This document shows positions 1 through 7,824 of a stretch of 59,937 nucleotides of DNA, in pieces. Where the stretch lies: the NCBI GenBank assembly GCA_944358385.1, contig CALVQW010000012.1:1-59937 (forward strand). The letters are read 5' to 3'. The DNA is from an uncultured Clostridia bacterium. GTDB taxonomy: Bacteria; Bacillota; Clostridia; Christensenellales; CAG-917. The position numbers were made by a program, and so were the translations under genes. Positions within the stretch are counted from its first letter, which is position 1. Each line of letters starts with the position of its first letter. The notes beneath the pieces are model-generated. The model saw only the letters and a list, made by a program, of their open reading frames with translations. It was not told the origin of the DNA and searched no databases.

Positions 1-396
1 TGCAAACCTTGGATGCCCTGCGGTCCGGTATCCCCCGTGGGACCTGTCGGTCCGGTGGGACCGGTAGCACCCGTAGGACCTTCATCGCCTTGCGCACCCT
101 GCAAACCTTGGATGCCCTGCGGTCCGGTATCCCCCGTGGGACCTGTCGGTCCGGTGGGACCGGTAGCACCCGTAGGTCCTTCGTCGCCCTGCGCACCCTG
201 CAAACCTTGGATGCCTTGCGGCCCGGTGTCCCCCGTAGGACCTGTCGGTCCGGTGGGACCGGTCGCACCCGTAGGACCTTCATCGCCCTGCGCGCCCTGC
301 AAACCTTGGATGCCTTGGATGCCCTGCGGGCCTTGCGCACCCGTAGCACCCGTAGCACCGGCTGCCCCCGTAGCACCGGTCGCGCCCGTAGCCCCC
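1..396. repeat. 99-bp tandem repeats within the collagen-like gene
   Basis: A 99-bp unit (33 codons, 11 Gly-X-Y triplets) starts at 1, 100 and 199, and a related unit begins at 298. The copies differ at only a few, mostly synonymous, positions. Such arrays expand and contract by slippage and are prone to assembly collapse. Confidence 0.85.
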
Positions 397-698
397 GTTG
401 CGCCCGTAGCTCCGGTAGCTCCCGTCGCGCCTTGGGGTATGGTGAAAGTGAGTATGGGATCGGTGCCGCCGGTGTCCGTGACGGAAGCCTGCGTACCCGG
501 TTGTCCCGTGACGGTCTGTCCCACACGCACGGTCACGGCGGAAGGTCCTGTAGGGCCTGTCGGGCCTACATCCCCCTGCGGACCTATCGGACCTCTCGGC
601 CCCGTCGCGCCCGTCGGACCGACGCAACAGCCGCATCCGCTCCGTCCCGCACACCTGCACGGCGAACAGCCGCACCTTTTGCAAAATTCGGAAAACAT
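1..698 (-). CDS. Collagen-like (Gly-X-Y repeat) surface protein, 3' end outside window
   Basis: Reading from the ATG at 698 gives a short cysteine-rich head ([16 protein letters not shown], then GCGCC), a [11 protein letters not shown] collagen stretch, a non-collagenous spacer of about 35 residues ([16 protein letters not shown]...), and then uninterrupted Gly-X-Y triplets to the window edge. The triplets include GATGATG runs and 33-residue blocks built on [20 protein letters not shown] good ribosome site (GGAGG, 9 bases upstream) supports the start. Bacterial collagen-like proteins of this kind form trimeric stalks, on spores (BclA type) or on the cell surface. The cysteine-rich N-terminus and the lack of a signal peptide resemble spore-coat or exosporium collagens more than secreted adhesins, but location is inference. 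The stop codon lies beyond position 1. Confidence 0.85.
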   Translation of the reverse strand, partial: MFSEFCKRCGCSPCRCAGRSGCGCCVGPTGATGPRGPIGPQGDVGPTGPTGPSAVTVRVGQTVTGQPGTQASVTDTGGTDPILTFTIPQGATGATGATGATGATGATGATGAAGATGATGAQGPQGIQGIQGLQGAQGDEGPTGATGPTGPTGPTGDTGPQGIQGLQGAQGDEGPTGATGPTGPTGPTGDTGPQGIQGLQGAQGDEGPTGATGPTGPTGPTGDTGPQGIQGL

Positions 699-773
699 CG
701 CTGATCCTCCTTTAAATTATGTAAACGGAAATCCTCTAATACATCATATAAATGCAGGGGACGGGAGGTGACT

Positions 774-1862
774 ATGGGCGTATCGCTCTCGCTGTGCATG
801 ATCGTAAAAAATGAGGAAAAGGTGCTGTCCCGCGCCCTCGACGGCGTGAAAGGACGGGTGGATGAGATAGTCATAGCGGATACGGGAAGTGAGGACGGCA
901 CAAAGAAGATCGCGGCAAGGTATACGGACAAGGTGTACGACTTCGAGTGGAAGGACGATTTCGCCGCGGCGCGCAACTTTTCCTTTTCAAAGGCAACGGG
1001 AGGCTACGTAATGTGGCTGGATGCCGACGACATCGTCACTCCCGAAAACGGCGAACTCCTCGCAAAACTGCGCGAAAGGCTGGAAAACGAAGCCCCGGAT
1101 ACGGTGATGTGCCGCTATGACATCGCCTTCGACGCCCGCGGCGCGGCGACCTACTCCTATGTGCGGGAACGCGTGCTGAAAAGAGAGGGCTGCCCTCCGT
1201 GGCGGGGACGGGTGCACGAGTGCATCCCGCCCTTCGGCAAGATCATATTTTCGCATTTCACGGTGCGGCACGGCGAGACGCCCGGCAAGGTGCGGGGCAG
1301 GCGCAACCTCGACATCTACCGCAAAGCGCAGCGGGAGGGAGAGGAACTCGACGCGCGTCATCTCCTCTACTACGGCAGGGAACTCTGCGCGGACGGGCTT
1401 TACCGTGAGGCGGAAGGGATGCTGCGCGCGGCGTTGGAAGGCAGCGGCTGGGCGGTGGGAAAGATAGAAGCGAGCAAGATGCTTGCGGATTGCCTCATCG
1501 CAATGAAAAGGCAGGACGAAGCCGTCTCCGTGCTGCTCGGCAGCTTCGCCTACGGCGAACCCCGCGCCTCGGTGATGTGCAGGCTAGGCTCTCTCTTCAA
1601 GTCGAAGTCCATGCTCAAAGAAGCAATATATTGGTATAGATCCGCGTTATCGGCAAAAGATTTCTCGCTATACGGGGATTTCGAGCAAGCGGAGTGCCGA
1701 GGCGTGATACCGCTGGTGGAGCTTACCGCGTGCTATTGGCGGGAGGGCGAGCGCGACCGCGCCTACAAATGCCACCTCGCCGCCCGCGAACTCGCCCCAG
1801 AACACCCCTCCGTCATCTACAACGACGCCTTCTTCCGCGAGCGCGGCTACCCCCTCCTCTGA
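774..1862 (+). CDS. Family 2 glycosyltransferase with C-terminal TPR-like helices
   Basis: The N-terminal ~230 residues are a GT-A glycosyltransferase of family GT2: the opening LSLCMIVKNEEKVLSRALDG, the ADTGSEDGT nucleotide-binding segment and the metal-binding LDADD motif are all present. The remaining ~130 residues are helical repeats (LLYYGRELCADGLYREAEGML...) typical of TPR-fused GT2 enzymes. These enzymes transfer a sugar from a nucleotide donor to protein or polysaccharide in the cytoplasm. The ATG at 774 is preferred over the in-frame GTG at 768 because GGGAGG lies just upstream of it. The gene is divergent from the collagen-like gene, only 75 bp away. Glycosylation of that Thr-rich collagen region is an attractive but unproven link, known for BclA-type proteins. 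Confidence 0.85.
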   Translation: MGVSLSLCMIVKNEEKVLSRALDGVKGRVDEIVIADTGSEDGTKKIAARYTDKVYDFEWKDDFAAARNFSFSKATGGYVMWLDADDIVTPENGELLAKLRERLENEAPDTVMCRYDIAFDARGAATYSYVRERVLKREGCPPWRGRVHECIPPFGKIIFSHFTVRHGETPGKVRGRRNLDIYRKAQREGEELDARHLLYYGRELCADGLYREAEGMLRAALEGSGWAVGKIEASKMLADCLIAMKRQDEAVSVLLGSFAYGEPRASVMCRLGSLFKSKSMLKEAIYWYRSALSAKDFSLYGDFEQAECRGVIPLVELTACYWREGERDRAYKCHLAARELAPEHPSVIYNDAFFRERGYPLL

Positions 1863-1902
1863 CACCCCTCTCCCCTCTCCCCGACAGTCGATCCCACCCT
1901 TA

Positions 1903-2001
1903 GACACTTGGGGACGGGCTTATTTTGTCTAATTTTTAGACACATAGGGACGGGCTTGTTTTGTCCAAAATTTGGACAATTTAAGCCCGTCCCCAAGTGT
2001 C
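1903..2001. repeat. REP-like palindromic element with 20-bp perfect inverted repeat
   Basis: The arms GACACTTGGGGACGGGCTTA (1903-1922) and their exact reverse complement (1982-2001) enclose a second partial copy of the same motif and a TTGTCCAAAATTTGGACAA palindrome. It sits between two convergent genes. The GGGACGGG...GTCCC signature recurs at 55364-55437 and 56325-56482, so it belongs to a dispersed family. Such elements are commonly mobilised in trans by Y1 (REP-type) transposases; none is present here. Confidence 0.75.
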
Positions 2002-2140
2002 CATACAAAATGATCTCGGCGACTCCGTCAGGCTCATCGACGGCACGCATTGACATCATCTCGCCCTCTTTCAGACAAACGCGAAAGAAAATGCGGCATT
2101 TTGTCGCATTAGAATGCAGAAAAACGTGTTCGCGCGTCCG

Positions 2141-2704
2141 TCACGGGCGCGTTTGTTTTCCGCTTCCGTCGAGTTCATAGACACGGCATTTCCCGTTCTT
2201 CACCGAGCGCGAGAAAAAGTCGCCGTCCGCGGGCATACCGTTGAAATAGCAGTCTATGCATCCCGTGGTGCATTTGTGTCCCGCGATCATGACATTCGCG
2301 TCACTCCCCGCGTATTTCCCGACAAGTTCGTCCATAAAGGCGCGGATCCTCTCCCAAAAAGCACATGGATCTTCCACTCCGTCGTAGTAGCGGGAGTCAG
2401 GGATAAGCCCCACCGTAAGGTGCATGGTCTCGTCGATGACCTGTCCGTCCGCACTGCCCACGTCAAAGGGCTGGAGACGCTCGTCCGTGACGGGCGTCAT
2501 GCCTCCCGACGCTATCTTCGCGGTCTCGACGGCGCGCTCCTGCGGAGAGGAAAACACCGCGTCGAAGCGCACGTCTTTAAGTTCCTGCGCAAGATCCTCC
2601 GCCTGCGCGCGTCCCACCTCATTCAAGGGAAGTCCCGTCCTCCCCTGCATGCGCTTTTGGATGTTGAGATCGGTCTGCCCGTGTCTTACCAGATATATCT
2701 TCAT
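2141..2704 (-). CDS. Histidine phosphatase superfamily protein (phosphoglycerate mutase-like)
   Basis: The protein starts MKIYLVRHGQTDLN, the RHG catalytic signature of the histidine phosphatase superfamily, where the His is transiently phosphorylated. Further family landmarks follow: the second Arg region FSSPQERAVETAKI, a Glu-rich turn, and the second catalytic His in MIAGHKCTTGC. At 187 residues it has the usual size of small phosphatases such as CobC, PhoE or GpmB. Substrate cannot be told from sequence. Its ATG overlaps the stop of the upstream PI-PLC-like gene (ATGA), so the two are translationally coupled. Confidence 0.85.
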   Translation of the reverse strand: MKIYLVRHGQTDLNIQKRMQGRTGLPLNEVGRAQAEDLAQELKDVRFDAVFSSPQERAVETAKIASGGMTPVTDERLQPFDVGSADGQVIDETMHLTVGLIPDSRYYDGVEDPCAFWERIRAFMDELVGKYAGSDANVMIAGHKCTTGCIDCYFNGMPADGDFFSRSVKNGKCRVYELDGSGKQTRP

Positions 2705-3951
2705 ACGTACAGTTTCTCGTAATTGCCGTCCTCGGCGATGAGTATGCGCACGATGTTCTCGTTCCGCGCGCGGATCTTCTCGTTGACGCGGCGGTTGAAG
2801 TCGCCGTAGTCACTGTTGGCAAAGTCCACCTGAAAGACGGGCAACGCCCTGAGCCAGGTGTCGAAGTTCTCGTTTTCGAGTAGCGAAATGTTATATTTTT
2901 CCGCAAATTTCAGGAGCGACCACGCCCCGATGTCGCGCAGTACGTCACCGACACTTTCCACCGAAAGAGTCGCCTGCGTCTGATTGACGCGCAGCTTCCA
3001 GCGATAAAGCGACAGCGCGCGGACTTCAAAAACGTAGTCCTCGATCTCTTCCGTCAACACATCTTCTCCCATGCGGCTGTGCCATTGGTGTGCAAGGTTC
3101 GAGTCAACGTCAAAGAAATAGTCGGAATAAGTGCTCGCCTCCGTCTCCGCCTGAGGCAGCCCTTCCCGCCTGTCCAGGAGCACCACGCCCGCAGAAGTGC
3201 CGCTTTGCGTCACGTCGTTGTAGCGCAGGTCCCTCATGCGCACTCTGCCCTCTTCCGCAAACTCGGAGTCATACACATTCACCTTGTCGTAGTACACGTA
3301 ATCGTAGATGTTTTTGCCGTCCAAGGTCACGCCCTCCAGCCAATCGTGGAAGGTGTGGAGGCTCTGATCCTCTCCGAACCACGTGGATTGCAAAAGCAAC
3401 ACCACCACCTCGCCGGGGTGATCGGCAAGGAAACGCAGCACGTCCTTGACATCCTCTTCGAACTTCCTGCCGATGATGGAGTGAGAGGCATACCAATCGT
3501 TGTCGTAATATGTATATTTGAAGTGGACGAAACGCGCCCCCTGCATGAGGAGCTGATAGGGCGGCACCGTCTGTGTCACGGACATGCGGTATTGGAATCC
3601 CGCACTCACGGGATAGAGCTGCTCGAAAACATCGCTCTTGGGATTGTCGTCAATGGGGTTGCCTGGCATGAGCGACGAGATGTTGGCGTCATGCGCACCC
3701 AGCATCGCAATGTCGATGATGCGAGGGTTCGCCTCCGTGATACCGTCGATGTCCGCAAGCACCGTGCCGTACGCCCCGTCCGTACTCCCTTTCCCCACGC
3801 CGAGACTTTTGGCATTGAGGGTGATAGCGAAAAAGAGGGTGAACGCCACGACAAGGACGAGCAACACCGCAACGATCTTCACCGTCCTTTTGCGTCTGAG
3901 GCGACGCGCCACCTCTTCTTCCTTTTGAGCGGAAAGCAGCAGAACTCTCAT
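2701..3951 (-). CDS. Membrane-anchored PI-PLC X-domain protein
   Basis: A cytoplasmic basic stretch (RRLRRKR) precedes one membrane segment (about residues 24-44). The outer portion resembles the bacterial phosphatidylinositol-specific phospholipase C X domain: a first catalytic His in AMLGAHDANISS, a VHFKYTYYDND strand and a second His in WYASHSI, then a segment like the family's HPGEVVVLLL. These enzymes act as phosphodiesterases by acid-base catalysis using the two His. The usual Arg of the middle strand appears as Lys here, so catalytic activity is uncertain. I chose the ATG at 3951 because GGGAGG lies just ahead; an upstream in-frame start at 3981 is less likely. First gene of a two-gene unit with the phosphatase. 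Confidence 0.75.
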   Translation of the reverse strand: MRVLLLSAQKEEEVARRLRRKRTVKIVAVLLVLVVAFTLFFAITLNAKSLGVGKGSTDGAYGTVLADIDGITEANPRIIDIAMLGAHDANISSLMPGNPIDDNPKSDVFEQLYPVSAGFQYRMSVTQTVPPYQLLMQGARFVHFKYTYYDNDWYASHSIIGRKFEEDVKDVLRFLADHPGEVVVLLLQSTWFGEDQSLHTFHDWLEGVTLDGKNIYDYVYYDKVNVYDSEFAEEGRVRMRDLRYNDVTQSGTSAGVVLLDRREGLPQAETEASTYSDYFFDVDSNLAHQWHSRMGEDVLTEEIEDYVFEVRALSLYRWKLRVNQTQATLSVESVGDVLRDIGAWSLLKFAEKYNISLLENENFDTWLRALPVFQVDFANSDYGDFNRRVNEKIRARNENIVRILIAEDGNYEKLYV

Positions 3952-4652
3952 GATCTCCCTCCCGTTATCCCCTGCCTGCACGCGCGAGGACTCACACGCG
4001 CGAGCGCGCTACGTATCTTAAATCATTATACCCTCCCTCGCCCGAAATTTCAATAGGCACATATCAACCCTCACCTCCGCTTGCTCCCGTGTCCGGCATG
4101 ACACGCTTCCCCTGTCCGATGCCCCGCCCGCTTTCTCCCCTGCGCCCCTCCTTCTCACTCCGCGCTCCGACATTTCTCGTCACGCACATCGGCACCTCTT
4201 TGACAAACACCGCGGCGTCCCTCGCCACGCTTTTGCCCCACCGCACTTCTCACGTTCCCGCTGCCCGCTCTCCTCGCGCAGTCTACCCCGCACCGCCCGC
4301 ACAAAACCGACAGCTGTCGGGAAGGCGTAAAAACGCGTGTCGAAAACAGGCAAGTATTCTATAAAACGGCGAAAACTATTATACTTTTTCGTGTTTTTTA
4401 AAGTACTTTTTGAGAAAAACCCACTGAACAGTAGGGGTGAGAAAATCCTGCGGAGTTTTCTTTCTTCTTGCAGATCCGGAGCGATTTCGCGGTTTTCGGG
4501 CGGAGAAAGGACTCTTTTGCGGGCTTTCCGACCGCCCCTTTTCGGAGGGACGGGAGCGCGTTTTCCGCGCGCTCCTTTTATTACGTTGTTTCTTTTGCTC
4601 ATTCTTTTCTTGCCAGCCACGTTCGTCTCCGAACCGCCTTGCCCGCGCAAAA
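3952..4652. other. Long non-coding stretch with possible promoters
   Basis: About 700 bases without a credible protein gene. On the minus strand a TATAAT-like hexamer near 4375-4380, with a TACTTT 16 bases upstream, could drive the PI-PLC operon with a long leader. A small perfect palindrome (CCGACAGCTGTCGG, 4307-4320) followed on the minus strand by TTTTGT may be an attenuator-like stem. A GC-rich stem (GGAGCGCG...CGCGCTCC) lies near 4553-4574. I recognise no known RNA family. Confidence 0.4.
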
Positions 4653-4693
4653 GCAAAGCCCCGCAGCATGCGGGGCTTTGCTCCTTTTTTTTT
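4653..4693 (+). terminator. Strong intrinsic terminator with no upstream plus-strand gene
   Basis: The stem GCAAAGCCCCGC with its complement (4653-4681) is followed by CTCC and nine T residues on the plus strand. No plus-strand gene precedes it, so it may end an unannotated RNA or a degraded gene. Confidence 0.8.
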
Positions 4694-4833
4694 AATTCTT
4701 TTGCCGACGGTCTCGCGCCGTCACCAACCGCCGACGCTTTTCTGCCCGCGATGGTTTGACGCTGCCCTCCGATGATCCTCTCCGTAGCGGAGCGCGGGTG
4801 TTGCCGCGCGTCCGTCGGACGGGGATGCGGGTG

Positions 4834-6210
4834 TCAGACTTCCGGCATATCCTTCTCGCCTTCCGCGAGGGATTCGTCCGTGGGAGGTGTGTCGTTGAGT
4901 TCGCCCTTCATATAACGCTCGTAGGAGATCATGTCGAAATATCCCGTGCCGGTGAGTCCGAAGAGGATGACCTTCTTCTCTCCCGTTTCCTTGCACTTGC
5001 GCGCTTCGTCGAGAGTGACCTTGATGGCGTGGGCGGATTCCGGAGCGGGAAGGATGCCTTCCACCCTTGCGAACTCGATCGCCGCTTTGAACACGTCCAC
5101 CTGGCTCACCGCTCTCGCCTCGTCGATGTAGCCGTCGTGATAGAGCTGGCTGAGGATGGGACTCATGCCGTGATATCTCAGTCCGCCCGCGTGCGTGGGT
5201 GCGGGCATAAAGCCGCTGCCCAGGGTGTACATCTTTGCAAGCGGGGTGACCTTACCCGTGTCGCAGAAGTCGTAGGCGAACTTGCCGCGCGTAAGGGAAG
5301 GACAGCTCATGGGTTCCACGGCGATGAAGTAGGGGTGTCTCTCCCCTTTCAGCTTGTCGCGCATGAAGGGGGACATCAGCCCGCCGAGGTTGCTGCCGCC
5401 GCCCGCGCAGCCGATAACCATGTCCGGATAGACGTCATACTTTTCCATCGCGGTCTTGCTCTCAAGCCCTATGACGGACTGGTGCAGCACCACCTGATTC
5501 AGGACGCTGCCCAGCACATAGCGGGTGTCGGGCTTGGTGAGAGCCACTTCCACCGCCTCGGAAATGGCGGTGCCGAGGCTGCCGCCGGTGTTGTCGGGGT
5601 GTGCCGCCAGCATCTTCCTGCCCACTGCCGTGGTGTCGGAGGGGGAAGGGATGACGTTCGCGCCGTAGACGTTCATGAGCGTCCTGCGCTGCGGCTTCTG
5701 CTCGTAGGAGCAGCGCACCATATACACGGTGAGGTCCAGCCCGAAATAGCCGCACGCCATGGAGAGCGCGGTCCCCCATTGTCCTGCACCCGTCTCGGTG
5801 GTGACGCCCGTGAGTCCCTGCTCCTTGGCGTAATATGCCTGCGCGATCGCGCTGTTGAGTTTGTGCGAGCCGCTGGTGTTGTTACCCTCGAACTTGTAGT
5901 ATATCTCCGCGGGCGTGTCCAAATATTTTTCAAGGCAGTACGCGCGCACGAGGGGGGAGGGACGGTACATCTTGTAGAAGTCGCGCACGGGCGCGGGGAT
6001 CTCGATGTAAGCGTCCTTGTCGTTCAGCTCCTGTTTGGCAAGCTCTGTGCAGAACACAGGCTCCAGCTCCGCAAGCGTGACAGGCTCATGCGTTGCCGGA
6101 TTGAGGAGGGGGCGATGATCGGTGCGCATATCGGCGCGCACGTTGTACCATTCCTTGGGCAGCTCGTTTTCTGTCAGATAGATTTTGTAAGGGATCTCTT
6201 GTTTGCTCAT
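4834..6210 (-). CDS. trpB: Tryptophan synthase beta chain, TrpB2 type
   Basis: A 458-residue PLP enzyme that joins indole and serine to make tryptophan. The PLP lysine sits in GNNTSGSHKLNSA, the glutamate loop in TETGAGQWGT and the phosphate-binding loop in CAGGGSNLGG. The length, the long N-terminal extension (ITLTE-like KIYLTENELPKEWYN) and motifs such as PSPLVRAYCLEKYL identify the TrpB2 subgroup, which often works without TrpA, rather than the ~400-residue TrpB1. It stands alone, with no other trp genes nearby, which suggests indole salvage or serine-deaminase-like use; that is inference. The start has AGAGGTAATT upstream. Expression is probably controlled by the T-box leader at 6386-6656. 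Confidence 0.93.
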   Translation of the reverse strand: MSKQEIPYKIYLTENELPKEWYNVRADMRTDHRPLLNPATHEPVTLAELEPVFCTELAKQELNDKDAYIEIPAPVRDFYKMYRPSPLVRAYCLEKYLDTPAEIYYKFEGNNTSGSHKLNSAIAQAYYAKEQGLTGVTTETGAGQWGTALSMACGYFGLDLTVYMVRCSYEQKPQRRTLMNVYGANVIPSPSDTTAVGRKMLAAHPDNTGGSLGTAISEAVEVALTKPDTRYVLGSVLNQVVLHQSVIGLESKTAMEKYDVYPDMVIGCAGGGSNLGGLMSPFMRDKLKGERHPYFIAVEPMSCPSLTRGKFAYDFCDTGKVTPLAKMYTLGSGFMPAPTHAGGLRYHGMSPILSQLYHDGYIDEARAVSQVDVFKAAIEFARVEGILPAPESAHAIKVTLDEARKCKETGEKKVILFGLTGTGYFDMISYERYMKGELNDTPPTDESLAEGEKDMPEV

Positions 6211-6385
6211 AGGAATTACCTCTGTTTTTTATTTTTCTGCCGGCAACGCCGTCAAAAATGCTTTTTGCCCGCGCGCCCCTTTCGGCGCACGCATCGTGTT
6301 TCGGCGCATCCTCCCCTTGTTGCAACACGCATCGTGTTTTATGCCGGGGAGAGGTTCTTGCGCCCGCCGCTTGCCGTGAGGAAAT

Positions 6386-6416
6386 AAAAAACCCGACAGC
6401 AAGACTTGCTGTCGGG
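6386..6416 (-). terminator. T-box-controlled intrinsic terminator
   Basis: A perfect 12-bp stem CCCGACAGCAAG/CTTGCTGTCGGG with a one-base loop (6392-6416), followed on the minus strand by six T residues. It lies directly after the T-box core and ahead of trpB. Confidence 0.9.
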
Positions 6417-6656
6417 GACAAAGTCAAAGACTCTGCGGTGCCACCCCGCTTGACACGGCATCGCTGCCGCATCCACTCATCGACTGCCAACACAGTCAGG
6501 CTTCTTACGCGAGCTTTACGTCCTCGGCTACTCGTCACCTTTCGCCTCGGCCCTCCGGGGCCCATATTATCGGGTTCGGTCTCTGCCGGCATCACACCAT
6601 CACCGACTCTCTCTCAGTCCGTCTCCCGTTTTCTTCCCGTCAACGGTTTGTTAAGT
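6386..6656 (-). promoter_or_regulatory. T-box leader (tRNA-sensing riboswitch), probably tRNA-Trp
   Basis: On the minus strand the leader contains the T-box core GGGGTGGCACCGC (around 6431-6450), an AGAGAG...GGTG apical stem region and an intrinsic terminator at the end. T-box leaders bind a specific uncharged tRNA: the codon-like specifier pairs with the anticodon, and the T-box sequence pairs with the free NCCA end, which favours the antiterminator. Tryptophan specificity is inferred from the downstream trpB. A TGG triplet at 6562-6564 may be the specifier, but I could not place the specifier loop with confidence. Confidence 0.88.
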
Positions 6657-6663
6657 TGTTTTT

Positions 6664-6692
6664 ATGCTATCACCGCATTTTCCCCCTGTCAA
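6664..6692 (-). promoter_or_regulatory. Promoter of the T-box/trpB transcript
   Basis: On the minus strand TTGACA (6687-6692), a 17-base spacer and TAGCAT (6664-6669), placing the start near 6657, just before the T-box leader. Confidence 0.8.
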
Positions 6693-6964
6693 CGGATTTT
6701 GACACGCTTTCTCAAATTTTCCGCCCGATCAAGCTCCGACGCGCGCCGAGTGCGCACACGTACACGCACCACGCCCGCGAAACAATATCACATTCCCCGA
6801 CTCGCACCTGCGTACTCGAAACGCCCCGCGCCCGACACACGCGGCGGACTCGCAATATCACGCCCACAGACGGACTCGCAATGTCCCGCGCTCCGACATA
6901 CACAACGGACTCACACGTTATTGACTTCCTCCCGCGCTTACCACGCCACACCCGCGCCGTGCTG

Positions 6965-7530
6965 ATCGTTTGTCTCAGAAAATGAGATAACGTGCAAAGC
7001 ACAGAGGATATATATGCAAAAGGAGGTAGAAAGCGATCATACACACTACAACCGCGCTGCATAAATCATTTATCTCAGAAAATGAGATAATGTGTCGGAC
7101 GCAGCGATATAGATGGTAAGCGGCGGCGGATAAGACGATGTGATGCCAATATATAAGCTAGCAACGCATGACAGATAGCGCACACGCCGGACATTGCTTG
7201 ACAATATGGCGTGAAAAGGATGTCCAAGTGATCACGCACACAACGTCCGCACCGCGCAGATCGTTTGTCTCAGAAAATGAGATAATGTGCAAGTCGCAGA
7301 AAAATGTGGACGAGCGTTGACGGATAAAGCGAGAGATGATGATGCCGATTCATAGTAAGTTGCGCATAACGGACTTTGCACGCGGCATATATCAGCGCGT
7401 GGCAGCATTCGGCGGACGAGGCTCATATGCGCCGGATCTTTCTTGTCAATATTGATAAAATGGTGTCCGAGCCGATCACGGACAACACACCCACGCCGCC
7501 ATGCTATTTATCTCAGAAAATGAGATAATG
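6965..7530. repeat. Degenerate repeat array with four copies of a TTATCTCA/TGAGATAA palindrome
   Basis: Copies of an 8-bp inverted repeat (arms TTATCTCA and TGAGATAA around GAAAA; left arm TTGTCTCA in two copies) lie at 6970-6990, 7070-7090, 7265-7285 and 7508-7528. The unit is wider than the palindrome: each is preceded by GATCA(C/T)..ACAC..ACCGCG-like sequence and followed by ATGTGCAAAG.CGCAG-like sequence. At least two copies also have a CTTG(A/T)CAATAT segment about 60-70 bases upstream. No credible protein gene occupies 6720-7800. The position ahead of the amino-acid ABC operon makes operator sites possible, but decaying mobile repeats would look the same. Confidence 0.7.
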
Positions 7531-7756
7531 TGCAAAGTGCAGTGAGATATGCAAGCGGTGGCGGATATGGTTGGATGATGTTTTGGGCGGATATGTCTGC
7601 AGCTCCTTTGATAACGGGCTGTCCGAGTGCGTATCGCGTGCCTTGTGGCGGGTGATTATAGTTAATTTTGGCGAGTGGTAGGGGCTTTTTGATGGGCGGC
7701 ACGCAGTCGGGAGCGAAGTGTATGCGGGAATTCGCAAAAAAACAGGTCACAAACGC

Positions 7757-7785
7757 TTTACAAGTTTAGCGAGATAAAGTATAAT
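7757..7785 (+). promoter_or_regulatory. Promoter of the amino-acid ABC operon
   Basis: TTTACA (7757-7762), a 17-base spacer and a consensus TATAAT (7780-7785), about 40 bases ahead of the binding-protein start. Confidence 0.85.
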
Positions 7786-7824
7786 GACACGGTAATCGCC
7801 GCTTTGCGGCATCAGGAGGAATGT

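Noticed and set aside
13..771. Plus-strand frame of [12 protein letters not shown] repeats
   Set aside because: Antisense shadow of the collagen-like gene. The minus frame has a ribosome site and real Gly-X-Y periodicity.
4756..6387. 543-residue plus-strand frame
   Set aside because: Antisense to trpB and its leader; no domain features and no ribosome site.
7265..7285. CodY operator
   Set aside because: Only the CAGAAAATG core agrees; the AATTTTC arms of the CodY consensus are missing.
6970..7528. Possible CRISPR array
   Set aside because: Repeats are only ~21 bp with irregular 80-220 base gaps that are themselves partly repeated.
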